Source: Cryphonectria parasitica EP155
Taxonomy: Eukaryota > Ascomycota > Sordariomycetes > Diaporthales > Cryphonectriaceae
Direction: 5' to 3'
DNA: 64,000 nt
NCBI RefSeq assembly: GCF_011745365.1
Contig: NW_024468910.1
Location: 5,381,172 to 5,445,171, forward strand
The notes under the pieces were generated by a model. That model did not search any database. It saw only the letters and a list, made by a program, of their open reading frames with translations, and had not been told where the DNA came from. This document shows, piece after piece, positions 34,718 to 44,349 of this stretch. Made by a program: the position numbers and the translations under genes. How positions within the stretch are numbered: the first letter of the stretch is position 1; every line of letters starts with the position of its first letter.

Positions 34718-35824
34718 TCAGAAACCCGGCAGAGTATAGGAATCAGTATAGTTTGTTGGCCATGCGTTATTATGCAAGCCGCCTCCTGGGAAGTAGATCA
34801 CTCCGTTGATGTTAACTCCGTTTACTCCATGCCGCGGGACATTCATTGGCGACAGTGAGGTCCACGTCAGGGATGTTGTGTTCAAGACCTCTACCTCGTC
34901 CCAGACGCCCAGGCCGTTGCTGCTGTTGTAGTTAACCTCGCCGCCAAACGTGTAGATGAGCTCATCCTGAATGGCGAAGAACGAGCCGGCACGCGCAGTT
35001 GGCAGCGGCGCATCGGTGGTGACCCACCCTTGCTCGAGGTTGTCGAGGTCCAAAAAGAACGTCGTGTTGCGCATGTTGGGTTGGCCGTCGATTCGACCGC
35101 CCGAGAGCCAGAATTTGTTGTTAATGATGCCTCCGACAGAGTGGTCGCGAGCCTCAGGCAGATTCGCCGCTGCCTCGGGCAGATCCAAGAACGTGTCAGA
35201 CGTGACATTGTACGCTGTCACGTTACTGGTCGAGAGCTGGTAGCCTCCCACGCCCGGGACCAGAATCTTGACGCCGCCAGCCATCCAGATGATCTCGTCA
35301 TCCTGGACGGCAGTCACGCAAGCTCCGCGAAAGGTATTTTCCGGGAGAGTGGTAGTCAGGTTGGACCACGTGTCTGCCTCCAGATCATATACGAAGATAT
35401 TGCCAATACCCTCCCATGCATCCGGGAAAACTTGTAGGCCGCCGATGGAGTAGAACTTTCCCCCGACAAGACCGACATTGAGGTGGTTGAGGGCTAGAGG
35501 TAGATCGCTCTTGTTGGACCAAGTGTCGGTTGGAATATCATACTGTTGGAAGCACCAAGATTTAATATTGGCCCGAGTCCACTTTGACATCAGATCACTC
35601 ACCGACTGGACAATGTTCACTGTGGTGGTAACATTGGGCACCGAGGGGTCAGTTGGGACAATGCCTCCCATGATGTAGAAGGTATCGTTGCCATGAGCAA
35701 TGACAAAATGCTCTTGGCGAACGTTGTATGGAATTGGCGACAGGGTTTTCCATGTACCATCGGTGATCTCAGAAACACCAACAGCTGCAGATCCTAAAAC
35801 TGAAAAGAGAGTAGATTGACGCAT
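34718..35824 (-). CDS. Secreted kelch-repeat (galactose-oxidase-like propeller) protein
   Basis: Exon 1 (35824-35603) and exon 2 (35542-34718) join across a 60-bp intron (GTGAGT...AACAG) to 348 residues. A signal peptide (MRQSTLFSVLGSAAVGVSE) precedes six or so kelch blades, each with the Gly-Gly turn: FYIMGGIV, FYSIGGLQV, IIWMAGGV, FWLSGGRI, IYTFGGEV and IYFPGGGL, followed by aromatic residues about 15-20 downstream. Many Asn-X-Ser/Thr sites fit secretion. It resembles the propeller of galactose oxidase and fungal kelch proteins but lacks the extra domains with the Cys-Tyr copper radical site, so binding rather than oxidation is likely. It is divergent from the yellow-like gene across a 1.2 kb promoter region and upstream of the tyrosinase on the same strand. 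Confidence 0.85.
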   Translation of the reverse strand: MRQSTLFSVLGSAAVGVSEITDGTWKTLSPIPYNVRQEHFVIAHGNDTFYIMGGIVPTDPSVPNVTTTVNIVQSVSDLMSKWTRANIKSWCFQQYDIPTDTWSNKSDLPLALNHLNVGLVGGKFYSIGGLQVFPDAWEGIGNIFVYDLEADTWSNLTTTLPENTFRGACVTAVQDDEIIWMAGGVKILVPGVGGYQLSTSNVTAYNVTSDTFLDLPEAAANLPEARDHSVGGIINNKFWLSGGRIDGQPNMRNTTFFLDLDNLEQGWVTTDAPLPTARAGSFFAIQDELIYTFGGEVNYNSSNGLGVWDEVEVLNTTSLTWTSLSPMNVPRHGVNGVNINGVIYFPGGGLHNNAWPTNYTDSYTLPGF

Positions 35825-36996
35825 TTTGAATAGAGCAGGTCCGTTTGTAAGTTTATCAAGTGTAATTGAACAGGCAACTGAAAAGGCAACAGGTAACTTA
35901 GACAAGCAGGAGCACAGGGTGAATCAGATATATAGCTATTACCGACAACTCATGTTGCTCTGGCCTTGGAAAGTTGTTTCTTTCATTCAAATATCCGCCT
36001 CTAACTCGGCGTCCGGAAAAGGAGATATCGAAAGGTGTTCACGGCGTCGTTATCTCGGAGGTGTTGCGTCAACATGGACAGACATGATTGAATCAAGCAG
36101 CGACACCTCGGGAAATACCGTAAAGCCGAGTCAACTACCTGAATGCCCACAAGTGATAGCTCGTCAAATCCCATTCTCCATGTCACCGCATGAGTCGTAC
36201 GACTGCTATCGTGTTCGCCAGACAAGCAAGACTACGCTGCCAAACATGGATTTGCACCCCAGCCTGAGCCAGGACCCAGAGAGTGGGCTTTCTACGTTGC
36301 CTCGAATCAATGATAAGCTTGTCCAATTCTGATTCTCCATATTACTGCATGTAATCTTACGACTGTAGGAAAGTAATTGCGGAAGCTTAATTATATGAAC
36401 TTGCGTCTCAGCCGTAATGGCCCCTGATCCAGTGAGGGTCCTCGAGCCTCCTCGCGAGTCAGCCCTTTCTGTTACATGCTTACACATCGCCGGAGAACTG
36501 CTGAATAACAGGAACTCCAGGTCAAAGAGCATCAGTCTATTGCGACATTCCGAAATTTCATGTCCGAAGAAGGGAGTCAAACTATTATTAATATAACCCG
36601 CAACATCCCTCGAAAGTCAAGAGCCGAGCGGGGATAGCCGGTTCAACATTATGATTTCCTCGCTCCGCCTGACTACTATAAAAAAAGCTGGGAACCAGGC
36701 GAAGCAGCACACGGGGATGTTCCTAGCGATTACGAAGGTTGTCTTATTCCTAGGCAGGGAAATATGGCCGAGCTTTTGATTGTCAGCTCATGCATCATTT
36801 CTCACTGCAAGATTAATGCAGAGCTTCTAGCCAATAGAGTATATGTAGTATCATCGCCATCCGAGACTTTCACTGGGTCCCCATGAGGCCCTCTGTCACA
36901 TCAGATCTCTGTCTCCCGCTTTCGACCATACGTTTGCATGTCTTGCCACTATAATCGAACATTAGACTCCCTATTATCGGTCGACAAGCTGCCACC
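35825..36996. promoter_or_regulatory. Divergent promoter region between the kelch and yellow-like genes
   Basis: 1172 bp between two start codons on opposite strands, so it must drive both genes. One 168-codon frame (35826-36332, +) lacks an ATG start and is rejected. No repeat or clear TATA element was found close to either start. Confidence 0.4.
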
Positions 36997-38346
36997 ATGA
37001 GACTTTCTGTTCTCTCTACAGCTGCTGTGCTGTCAATGAGATGTTTTGCCTCAGCACTCGACACTATCCTCCGGACAGACAACGGAACGTACGGACCCGA
37101 GATCGAGGAGATTCACTACTACTATAGCCAATGGCCAACCGGCGTAGCTGTCTCATCGACTGGCCGCATTTTTACGTGCTACGTTCGTGGAGGCGGTACA
37201 TCTGCCTTCACTCTCGGCCAAGTCAGCAACCAGACTGCCGAGGAGGCCTACCCATCAGAGAATTATAGCATCCCGGTATCCGAGGTTAACACAACCATCA
37301 ATGGGATGCCATTTGGAGTTGCCAATGCCTCAGCACTGCTCAGTGTGCAAGCCTTGTACATCACCTCGGCAACCGCCACTCGCCCAGAGACTCTTTGGGT
37401 CCTGGACACAGGCCGGCCAACCATCAAGGACGCCAGCGGTTCCCTCACCATGGTCTATGGCCAGCCTGGCGGTCCTAAGCTCGTTGCAATCAGCCTCACA
37501 AACGATACAGTATATGAGACATACACTTTTCCTGTAAGCTGTGTCTACCCAGACAGCTATCTCAACGACGTTCGGTTTGACCTGCGTACCTCAGTCGCAT
37601 CAGGTGGCCGCGGTGTCGCCTATCTAGTTGATTCGAGCAGCGAGGGCCGACCAGGCTTCATCACACTAGACCTCAGCACGGGTACGTGCTGGCGGCGGCT
37701 GGATGGAGATGTGAACGTTTTACGACAGGACAACAATCTACCATCATACAACGGACAGGCGTTTTACCAGCGGCCAGAGGGCGACTTGCCATTCATCCAC
37801 AACAAGGAAGGAAACAACGGCGTGTCACTGTCGGTTGACCTGGACACACTATATTTCACCACGCTCACAGGCCAATGGCTATATTCAATTCCCGCCGCGA
37901 ACCTGCGAGTCCGTGACGACGTCGACTGGGCCGAGCAAGCAGCCAAGAATAATATTTCTACGGTGGGGCAAAAAGGAGGGGTATCTAACGGCTCGGAGGG
38001 TGATTCTAACGGGCTTATTGTGAGTACTTTAAGTCACGCGCAGATTATTTGTGGTCTTCTGAATAGTCTCGGTATACTAATCCGTTCAAAGTATATGAGC
38101 ATGCCGGAAAGCAATGCCATCTACTACTACGATCCTCAAGACCTTAAGGTCCACACACTCATCCGTGACCCGAGGCTCTTGTGGGTTGATCCACTCTACG
38201 TCGCTGAGGATGGCTACCTGTACATGAACGTGGCTCAGAGCTACTGGAGCCCTAGGTGGAACAATGGTGAAGATCTGAGGCAGCTTCCTGGTGCTTTATT
38301 GAGGACAAAACTGCCCAACAACGGGATCAAGATGAAGCTTGACTAA
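36997..38346 (+). CDS. Secreted yellow / major-royal-jelly family protein
   Basis: Exons 36997-38019 and 38092-38346 flank a 72-bp intron (GTGAGT...CAAAG, with branch-like TACTAAT near 38077); the intron happens to stay open in frame, but removing it restores the family spacing. The product is 425 residues. A signal peptide (MRLSVLSTAAVLSMRCFASA) is followed by the six-bladed propeller of the MRJP/yellow family: YYYSQWPTGVAVSSTGRIF, LWVLDTGRP, YLNDVRFDLRTS, GVAYLVDSS, NGVSLSVDLDTLYFTTLTG and LWVDPLYVAEDGYLY. Insect yellow proteins act in melanin synthesis and in dopachrome conversion; fungal members have no firm role. The nearby tyrosinase makes a phenol-oxidation context attractive but unproven. 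Confidence 0.85.
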   Translation: MRLSVLSTAAVLSMRCFASALDTILRTDNGTYGPEIEEIHYYYSQWPTGVAVSSTGRIFTCYVRGGGTSAFTLGQVSNQTAEEAYPSENYSIPVSEVNTTINGMPFGVANASALLSVQALYITSATATRPETLWVLDTGRPTIKDASGSLTMVYGQPGGPKLVAISLTNDTVYETYTFPVSCVYPDSYLNDVRFDLRTSVASGGRGVAYLVDSSSEGRPGFITLDLSTGTCWRRLDGDVNVLRQDNNLPSYNGQAFYQRPEGDLPFIHNKEGNNGVSLSVDLDTLYFTTLTGQWLYSIPAANLRVRDDVDWAEQAAKNNISTVGQKGGVSNGSEGDSNGLIVSTLSHAQIICGLLNSLGILIRSKYMSMPESNAIYYYDPQDLKVHTLIRDPRLLWVDPLYVAEDGYLYMNVAQSYWSPRWNNGEDLRQLPGALLRTKLPNNGIKMKLD

Positions 38347-38556
38347 TGGGAACATCTTCACCCAAGTTGAGGACAATTATTAGAATGTTGAAATTCAAGG
38401 TCAAGAGGGAGTAAACATATTTCGATTTCTTGTGGATATTTTTTCAATTCAATGCCCGATGTCTACGATTTCATGCGCCTAATGATGTCATATTCTCTTT
38501 TTACGTTTGGCCCGAGAGCTTCAAACGGAACTCAGCGTTCTCGCGTTGAGAACTGT

Positions 38557-40594
38557 CTACACTTTGACCCAAAGCCCACGTCCAATCTTCCGGGACTTCA
38601 CCGTTCGCGCCGCGACCAGAAATCCACCACCAACCAGGAAACAAGACGCCGCGTAGACCTGAGCACCGTAATACTTCCCACCGGAGGCACTAATGATCGC
38701 TCCTGCGATAGGATTCCCTGTCAAAGTAGCGAAGCTCACAATAGTAAACACCATGCCCATGCGTACGCCAGCTCTACTCAAGTCTGTCGTCAAACTACTA
38801 AGCGCTGCGGGAAAGAGTGACTGCACTCCAGCAGCAATGATACCGTAGCACGAGGTCCAGGCATAAAGACCTGGCTGTGTAGACACAGCTGTCCAGCATG
38901 CCGCACAAATAGTCGATGCGAGAAGGATGAGGATAAATACATTGAGGCAACCATAGCGGTCTGCCAAAAAATTTGGTACTATGCGGCCGATGTATCCGAT
39001 GCCGTTCAGAATCAGTAGTAGGTTGAGTGAATCTGTGTAGGTGAGACCGATGATGTCGCGGGAGAAGGACGCGAGGTAGTAAAAGGCGAAGTAAACTCCT
39101 AAGTAGAACTTTGTAACATTGAAGATGTCAGTAAATGGGCCATAAATTGTGCAAAAGCTTAGAAATTCGGGGATGTGCCTTGGGAATGTGTAACTTCATG
39201 ATGCTGCGGTTGATAGGAGCACCTGATGGTTCAAGAATCGATACGCGTTGTACAAAATACGGGGGTATGTTAATTGAGGTTGCAGAGGGCACCAGCGAGA
39301 GCGAGTAGCAGAAGCTCCTGGTGTCACAAAACATAAGAGGAGAATATGGAAGAAATAATAAGCATCACGCCACAGTACAACAGGCTTGACATAGCAATTA
39401 TAGAGACCTGAAAACCAAATGAAGCGGCAGCGAAGAGAAGAAACCCATTTGTGCTACCGTCATATTCCATTGAGGTGAGGTGTAGAGGCTGGGTATACTT
39501 ACTATGAAACCCCCCATTGCGTAGAAAGTATAGTCTAACTCTGTGAATGCCGTCCACTCAACGAGAGCTCCAGGTTTTCGCAGCGGACCTTTGGAGCTTT
39601 CTTTCAGTGTCAGGTTTGCTACTATCAGTGTAACAAGTTGCACGAAACCCATAGCGCGGATTGTCCAAGGAAACCCGATACTGGGAATCAGTTGTCGAGC
39701 CATAGCAGGGAAGACCAAACCCCCCGTCGCGCTACCTGCGGTTGCGATGCCGAGTGCCAGACCACGGTTCTTGCTGAACCATATCGATAAGATGGCGACA
39801 GTGGGACAGAAAAGGCAGCCGGCGCCTATGCCTATGCATACGCCCTGGGCGAGAAAGACTTGCCAGTAGGCCTTGTAAACAGAGGTAGTAAAGGTACCAA
39901 TCATGAAAACAACGGTGCCTGTGACAAAGGTTGGTCGGAAGTAGCCTGCATCCGTAAGACGACCAGTAAAGGTGCCGATAAAAAAGAGAAGAAAGATTTG
40001 GATGGAGCCAATCCAGGAGATCGTAGAAGGGGGCAGAAGGAGAGCCGTGGCATAGTATGTCTGGAAGACGCCAAAGGAATTGATAACTCCCCTAAATAAG
40101 ACATGTCAGCTTCTTGTGGCCCCGCACCTTTCCGGGCGAACTATGGGTGAAGGTTGAGGTGCTTGATCAAACCTAGTATATGCAGTTCTACATACCAGGT
40201 ATTCATCATGACGAGATGAGCAGCAGCCACTGGCGGAACACCGTTAGCAATAATAAACATCCTGCTAGAGATCGTAAAAGGTACTTCCTCAGTAAGTCTG
40301 ATCACCCGAGAAGTTGTACATACCAATATACCAAGCGCTTAGACCAGCATCCCCCGGCGGCTGAGATCCATTGGCAGGTCCAGAACGTCCAACATTGGCA
40401 CCGTCCTCAATAACCTTATCACGGGTTGAAAGCGTGGCGTCACTTGAAATTTGAGCCTGTTCCTCCGAGTTCCATGTGTGTCGGTGGTCGATCTCTTCTT
40501 CCTCATCTCTCACTGATGAGTTATTATGAGAGTGCCCATTTGCCTTCCCGCCAGTATTCAAAGTGCATCTGTGCAGAGACAACTGATGAGCCAT
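38557..40594 (-). CDS. MFS monocarboxylate-transporter-like protein 1
   Basis: Four exons: 40594-40324, 40229-40196, 40091-39503 and 39108-38557, giving 481 residues; the introns are 94, 104 and 394 bp, all with GTATGT or GTAAGT donors. A hydrophilic N-tail of about 90 residues leads into the fungal MCT hallmark NTWGVINSFGVFQTYY, then GVCIGIGAGCLFCPTVAILS and FSKNRGLALGIATAGSATGG. The second half starts at FYLGVYFAFYYLASFSRDII and ends with a short basic tail. Homologues move monocarboxylates, and cluster members export metabolites or carry riboflavin or siderophore-like cargo; the substrate here is unknown. Exon 2 is only 34 bp. The 394-bp third intron is far longer than the others. It is convergent with the yellow-like gene, 210 bp apart. 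Confidence 0.88.
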
Positions 40595-41708
40595 GGTTTA
40601 TTTCAGAGTACACTGAATTGAAGCACTCCAAACGCCCAAGTTGTGCTAAATTTTCAGTAAAGAGAAGCCATCTTGGACTTCGTTCAAAAATAGAAACAAA
40701 TTGCATGAGACAGTGAGCGTAGGTCCGGCTGAGGAGAGCTGCTAACAATCGGCGAAAGTATGGCACTAGTCGCCGCTAAATTCCAGTAGAGGGCGTTTCC
40801 CAAGTCCGTCTTTTGTTCTCTTACTGCTTATTTCTTCTTTCTCATTGCGGAGAAAAGGGATGATCCGCTGTCGTTGATTGATAAGCCGTGGGAGTCAGCA
40901 CCACATCTGACTTAGAGCCGCCTGCTGTAAGGGATGATTCGGAACAGCGGAGGACCGATACGCCGTGGGATTTAGCGCATGGACCCCAGTGGAGTCAAAG
41001 CCGCTTGCCGAAGAATTATGGAGCTTTCTTGCAGCTGGAGACTGAGACATCAACAGCCTTCTAAGACGAGTTGCGCTCCTAGTACATATCACGTCAGAGC
41101 CCCGCCGCAAAAGTCACATGCCTCCCCAGAACTAGCCTTATGTACCACATAGCTCTTCATGTCCTTTCTCTTTCCAAAATTGTAAAGAAGGGTATGGAGT
41201 AACTGTGAGTAGATTGACAAGGATTGCCCCGCGCGATACATCAGGACGCCACTCCGGCCACGTTTGCAAACACATCCCCGCTCTATTGGTTAGGGTGAGA
41301 ACGTGAAAATTATCGTCGGGCAATCTTCTTCGGGGAGCAAGACATTGTCGTAACCGCCTCAACCCCACGATATCTCAGACCGCAAAGCCATCGCGTGTAA
41401 GAAGTAGGGCACCAACTGGACTGACTAAACGCGAGCATGTTACATGGTTGATCAGAATAGAATGTAAGAAAAAAAAATTGAATGCTGATTTCACTACTTC
41501 ATATATACGAGCAGAGTATCTTACAAGAGCAAGTTAGATATCCAACGTTACTTCTGCTAATCCATACCTTGCTATTGCCAAATATCCTAACATACATATC
41601 AGCGTAATCTAGCGAAGAACCAACGAATATCAGCAACAACTTGCTGATGTATAAGATAGACCAACCTCACACAGCTCCCTCAGCGTGCCAGTTTCACTTC
41701 TCCTTAAA
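40595..41708. other. Intergenic, with an imperfect ~75-bp direct duplication
   Basis: 1.1 kb upstream of the MCT gene and the 2EXR relic. Blocks GGGATGAT, GATANGCCGTGGGA and GCCGCNTGC recur in the same order at 40857-40925 and 40931-41010, spaced 74-83 bp apart. No supported gene. Confidence 0.45.
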
Positions 41709-42977
41709 ATGCGTCACATGAATCAACTCGAGCCCCGTCGCCAACATTATTATTCCCTGGGAATCTTTTCTGTCCTTTCTAGATTATTTCAAAACAGAAG
41801 AAACGCCCCCTACCTGCCCCCCCACACCTTCTGGAAACTCAAGCTGAATATTGTTAAGCAAAGATCCGTCACATCAGCATTGAAATGCCATCTGAAAAGG
41901 TCTTCTGAGCCACACCTTCAAATATTCAACAGGAGCAATACACTTGACCACAGAACGGGATGTTTCTTCCACTTCTTTTCCGACTTTCCTAAGAAAATGC
42001 GCAGTCAGATATGGCAAGCTTCGCTAGAACGCGAACGGATCATCAGAATTTCCGTCGCATCTCCCCCGGAAGCAGCAGCCGCTTTCAAAGATCGAACTGT
42101 TGCCATGTATGGAGGGGGAGGAGGGCCATCCACCTTGGAAACAGCGGACTCAGGTCTTGCTGGAGTTTCTTCGACCGCTGAAGATCCACTGGCCAGGTGT
42201 ATCCGCAGTGGACAACAATTTGGAGCTGACGTGCAGGGGCGTAACGTCTTGAGCAAACTCCTACGTATGAATAGAGAGGCGAGAAACGAAACATACGCGT
42301 TCTATCGGGTCCATCTCTCCTGCCACTTTACCGAGGACGGGTTTGATCGTGGAATGGGCAGACCGGCAGCTCCTCTGAATACATTGCTCTTCAATCCCGA
42401 ACACGACTTTACGCACATCCAACCCGATCCTCGTCCGTACTAGACGACTCTAGCAACTTGATGTATCTCAAAACCTCATTTGATCCGCGTCATATCGGAA
42501 TTCTCAACCTGGCACTTTACCTCGATGATCTGTCTTAAGACCGTCTCAGACGAGGTACCTGAGCCATGGGACATCTGGACTCAATAAGCAAGAGAAATCT
42601 TCGTTGAAACTCTTCAAGGTCTCCAAGAGGTCTTCTTCCTTACAAAACTTTCCTGCTGTGTAGGACGTCAGGCCTTCCCCTTCTTTTCCCACGGAGCTCT
42701 TGCTACTGAGCTTGTCTTCAATTGTTCAACACCAATGCTCTCTTATACTCCAGCTTTGTCTCGTTCGCCTTACGACCGCGGCCGCTTGAGCGAGATTCGG
42801 AGAAAAGTGTATGCCTCTAATACTCGTCCCCAAACTGCACTGCGGCCTTGGCATCCGCTGCTACAATCTCTAGGGGCTGCGTATGGGCAGACCAAGTACA
42901 GCTGGGCTTTAGCTTACCAACCCCCAAGCTATGTCAATTATATTCACACTAGGGACGATGCTCAGGTATTTGTGTAG
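41709..42977 (+). pseudogene. 2EXR-domain protein gene, broken by two frameshifts and a stop
   Basis: The first frame (41709-42443) carries the 2EXR signature FHFFSDFPKKMRSQIWQASL at about residues 93-112, then LLRMNREARNETYAFYRV and LLFNPEHDFTHIQPD. After that point the expected continuation (YLKTSFDPRHIGILNLALYL) is found in another frame from about 42428, and the text returns to the first frame near 42536 (LKTVSDEVPEPWDIWTQ), hits TAA (CAA TAA GCA), and resumes as IFVETLQGLQEVFF to a stop at 42977. Two frameshifts and a nonsense codon make it a clear pseudogene. 2EXR proteins are abundant, fungus-specific and of unknown function. Confidence 0.75.
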
Positions 42978-43217
42978 CGGGAGGATGGTGCATGGAATGG
43001 GTGGGTGAGAGATATAGTATATCAGATGAACTGAGGCTGAGAATGACATTGTACAACCGCCAGTTCACAAGTGTTACAAGACCATCCTCGCTTCCAAGGC
43101 GAAGCCAAGCACAACTCTAACATTATCGATTATCAAGTCTTCGACCGGAAAGAAAAAAGTACAGAAGGTTAATGCACCATAGACGAAGGGGTCAACGGAG
43201 TAGTATTTGCAGTCCAT

Positions 43218-43244
43218 CATCATCTCAGGTCTCTTGAGATGATG
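43218..43244. repeat. Perfect short inverted repeat (hairpin)
   Basis: CATCATCTCA, seven bases, then TGAGATGATG: a perfect 10-bp stem. It stands in intergenic DNA, and no function can be assigned. Confidence 0.6.
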
Positions 43245-44223
43245 ACGAAGCAAGCTTACGATCGAGTTTCCCCGCTCCTTCAACATCCCGATGCTCAACC
43301 CTCTTGCCCGCCCTAATGTCTCAGATATTCCCACTATCAGGTGAGTCTTACACTTTCATCATCTCTATACACTCCTTGTCCAGTCCAATCTTCCATGCAT
43401 CAAACGGCAAGCCCACGTGAGCACTGTGCCGGCAAATCAAGCTTCCATACCATCCTTAGCTGACTTTTTATAGATGCTATGCCCACCAGGTTCTCTTTCG
43501 GGTAGACCTAAACCTCCTTCCAGTCTTACCATAGTTGCTGGCTCTGGCTGATGCTGGTCAACGACTGACAAAGAAGTGATAGCACGAGAGCTTGGTTGCT
43601 TGACTATGAGTCCAAGCCAGGCATCGAATTTTGGGTAATGTCAGAGGTGGTTTCCCTGATTTTGGTGGGGACAGAATGCATGATAGTTGTTGCCTCGGAA
43701 AATAGGCTGTGAGAGGCTCCTGGCGTTAACCCCTATCTTCAGCACAGTTCTGTATATAAAGAAGTAGCAATTCATTCATGTCATCAACCAGCAGCTTCGC
43801 AGGTTGCTTTCCCCACTGTGTGCTGCACACAGAAGGAGTGAGCTGCGTAAGCTGGACAACTCAATTTTGAGACGCTTGATCACAAGCTCCGCCACAACAT
43901 CTTGGGCAAATTAGAGGAAAGCTTTCCCCTGATTCAGTCTGACTGAATACAGCCTAACACTTTATAAGCTAGCCAGTGCTATAAAAGCTACAAGGGTGTA
44001 ATGCATAGCCTCAGTATTCACATTACATGGGCCTGATAGGGCGCTACTAGGGGTCCAAGTAAGCCCCTTTGATTGGCTGTTAATGGTCAGTGGAGCCGAG
44101 CTCGGTGTTTGTTGAGCTAAGCTGGATTGAGTAAAATTCAAGGCATACGCTGCAATGTACAAAGTACCTCATCATTGTCAAATCGCTGAGAATAGCTGTG
44201 GAGGCCATCTTGGTCTTTGGTAG

Positions 44224-44230
44224 TATAAAT
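44224..44230 (+). promoter_or_regulatory. TATA box of the UGT gene
   Basis: TATAAAT lies 12 bases before an ATG at 44242 and 120 bp before the ATG at 44350. Transcription starting downstream of it would exclude the first ATG, which supports the start at 44350. Confidence 0.5.
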
Positions 44231-44349
44231 AGAGAAGGTGTATGCTACATGCGCATCCCTCTCTCTCCCTGCAGCTCCATCACCTCACCTTGGCCACTCG
44301 CCTAAGTTGCTCTCCAGGTGAACATAGCCTGCCTTTTCCCATTCACAAC

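Larger units (their letters stand above)
42978..44349. other. Intergenic, no gene; hairpin and promoter of the UGT gene
   Basis: 1.4 kb with only short frames. It holds a perfect 10-bp stem, 7-base loop hairpin at 43218-43244 and the TATA box of the next gene at 44224. Confidence 0.5.

Noticed and set aside
35826..36332. 168-codon frame in the kelch/yellow promoter
   Set aside because: No ATG at its start, lies in the shared promoter and covers the kelch 5' end antisense.
44242..44349. Earlier in-frame ATG of the UGT gene
   Set aside because: Lies 12 bases behind the TATA box, so it is probably upstream of the transcription start.
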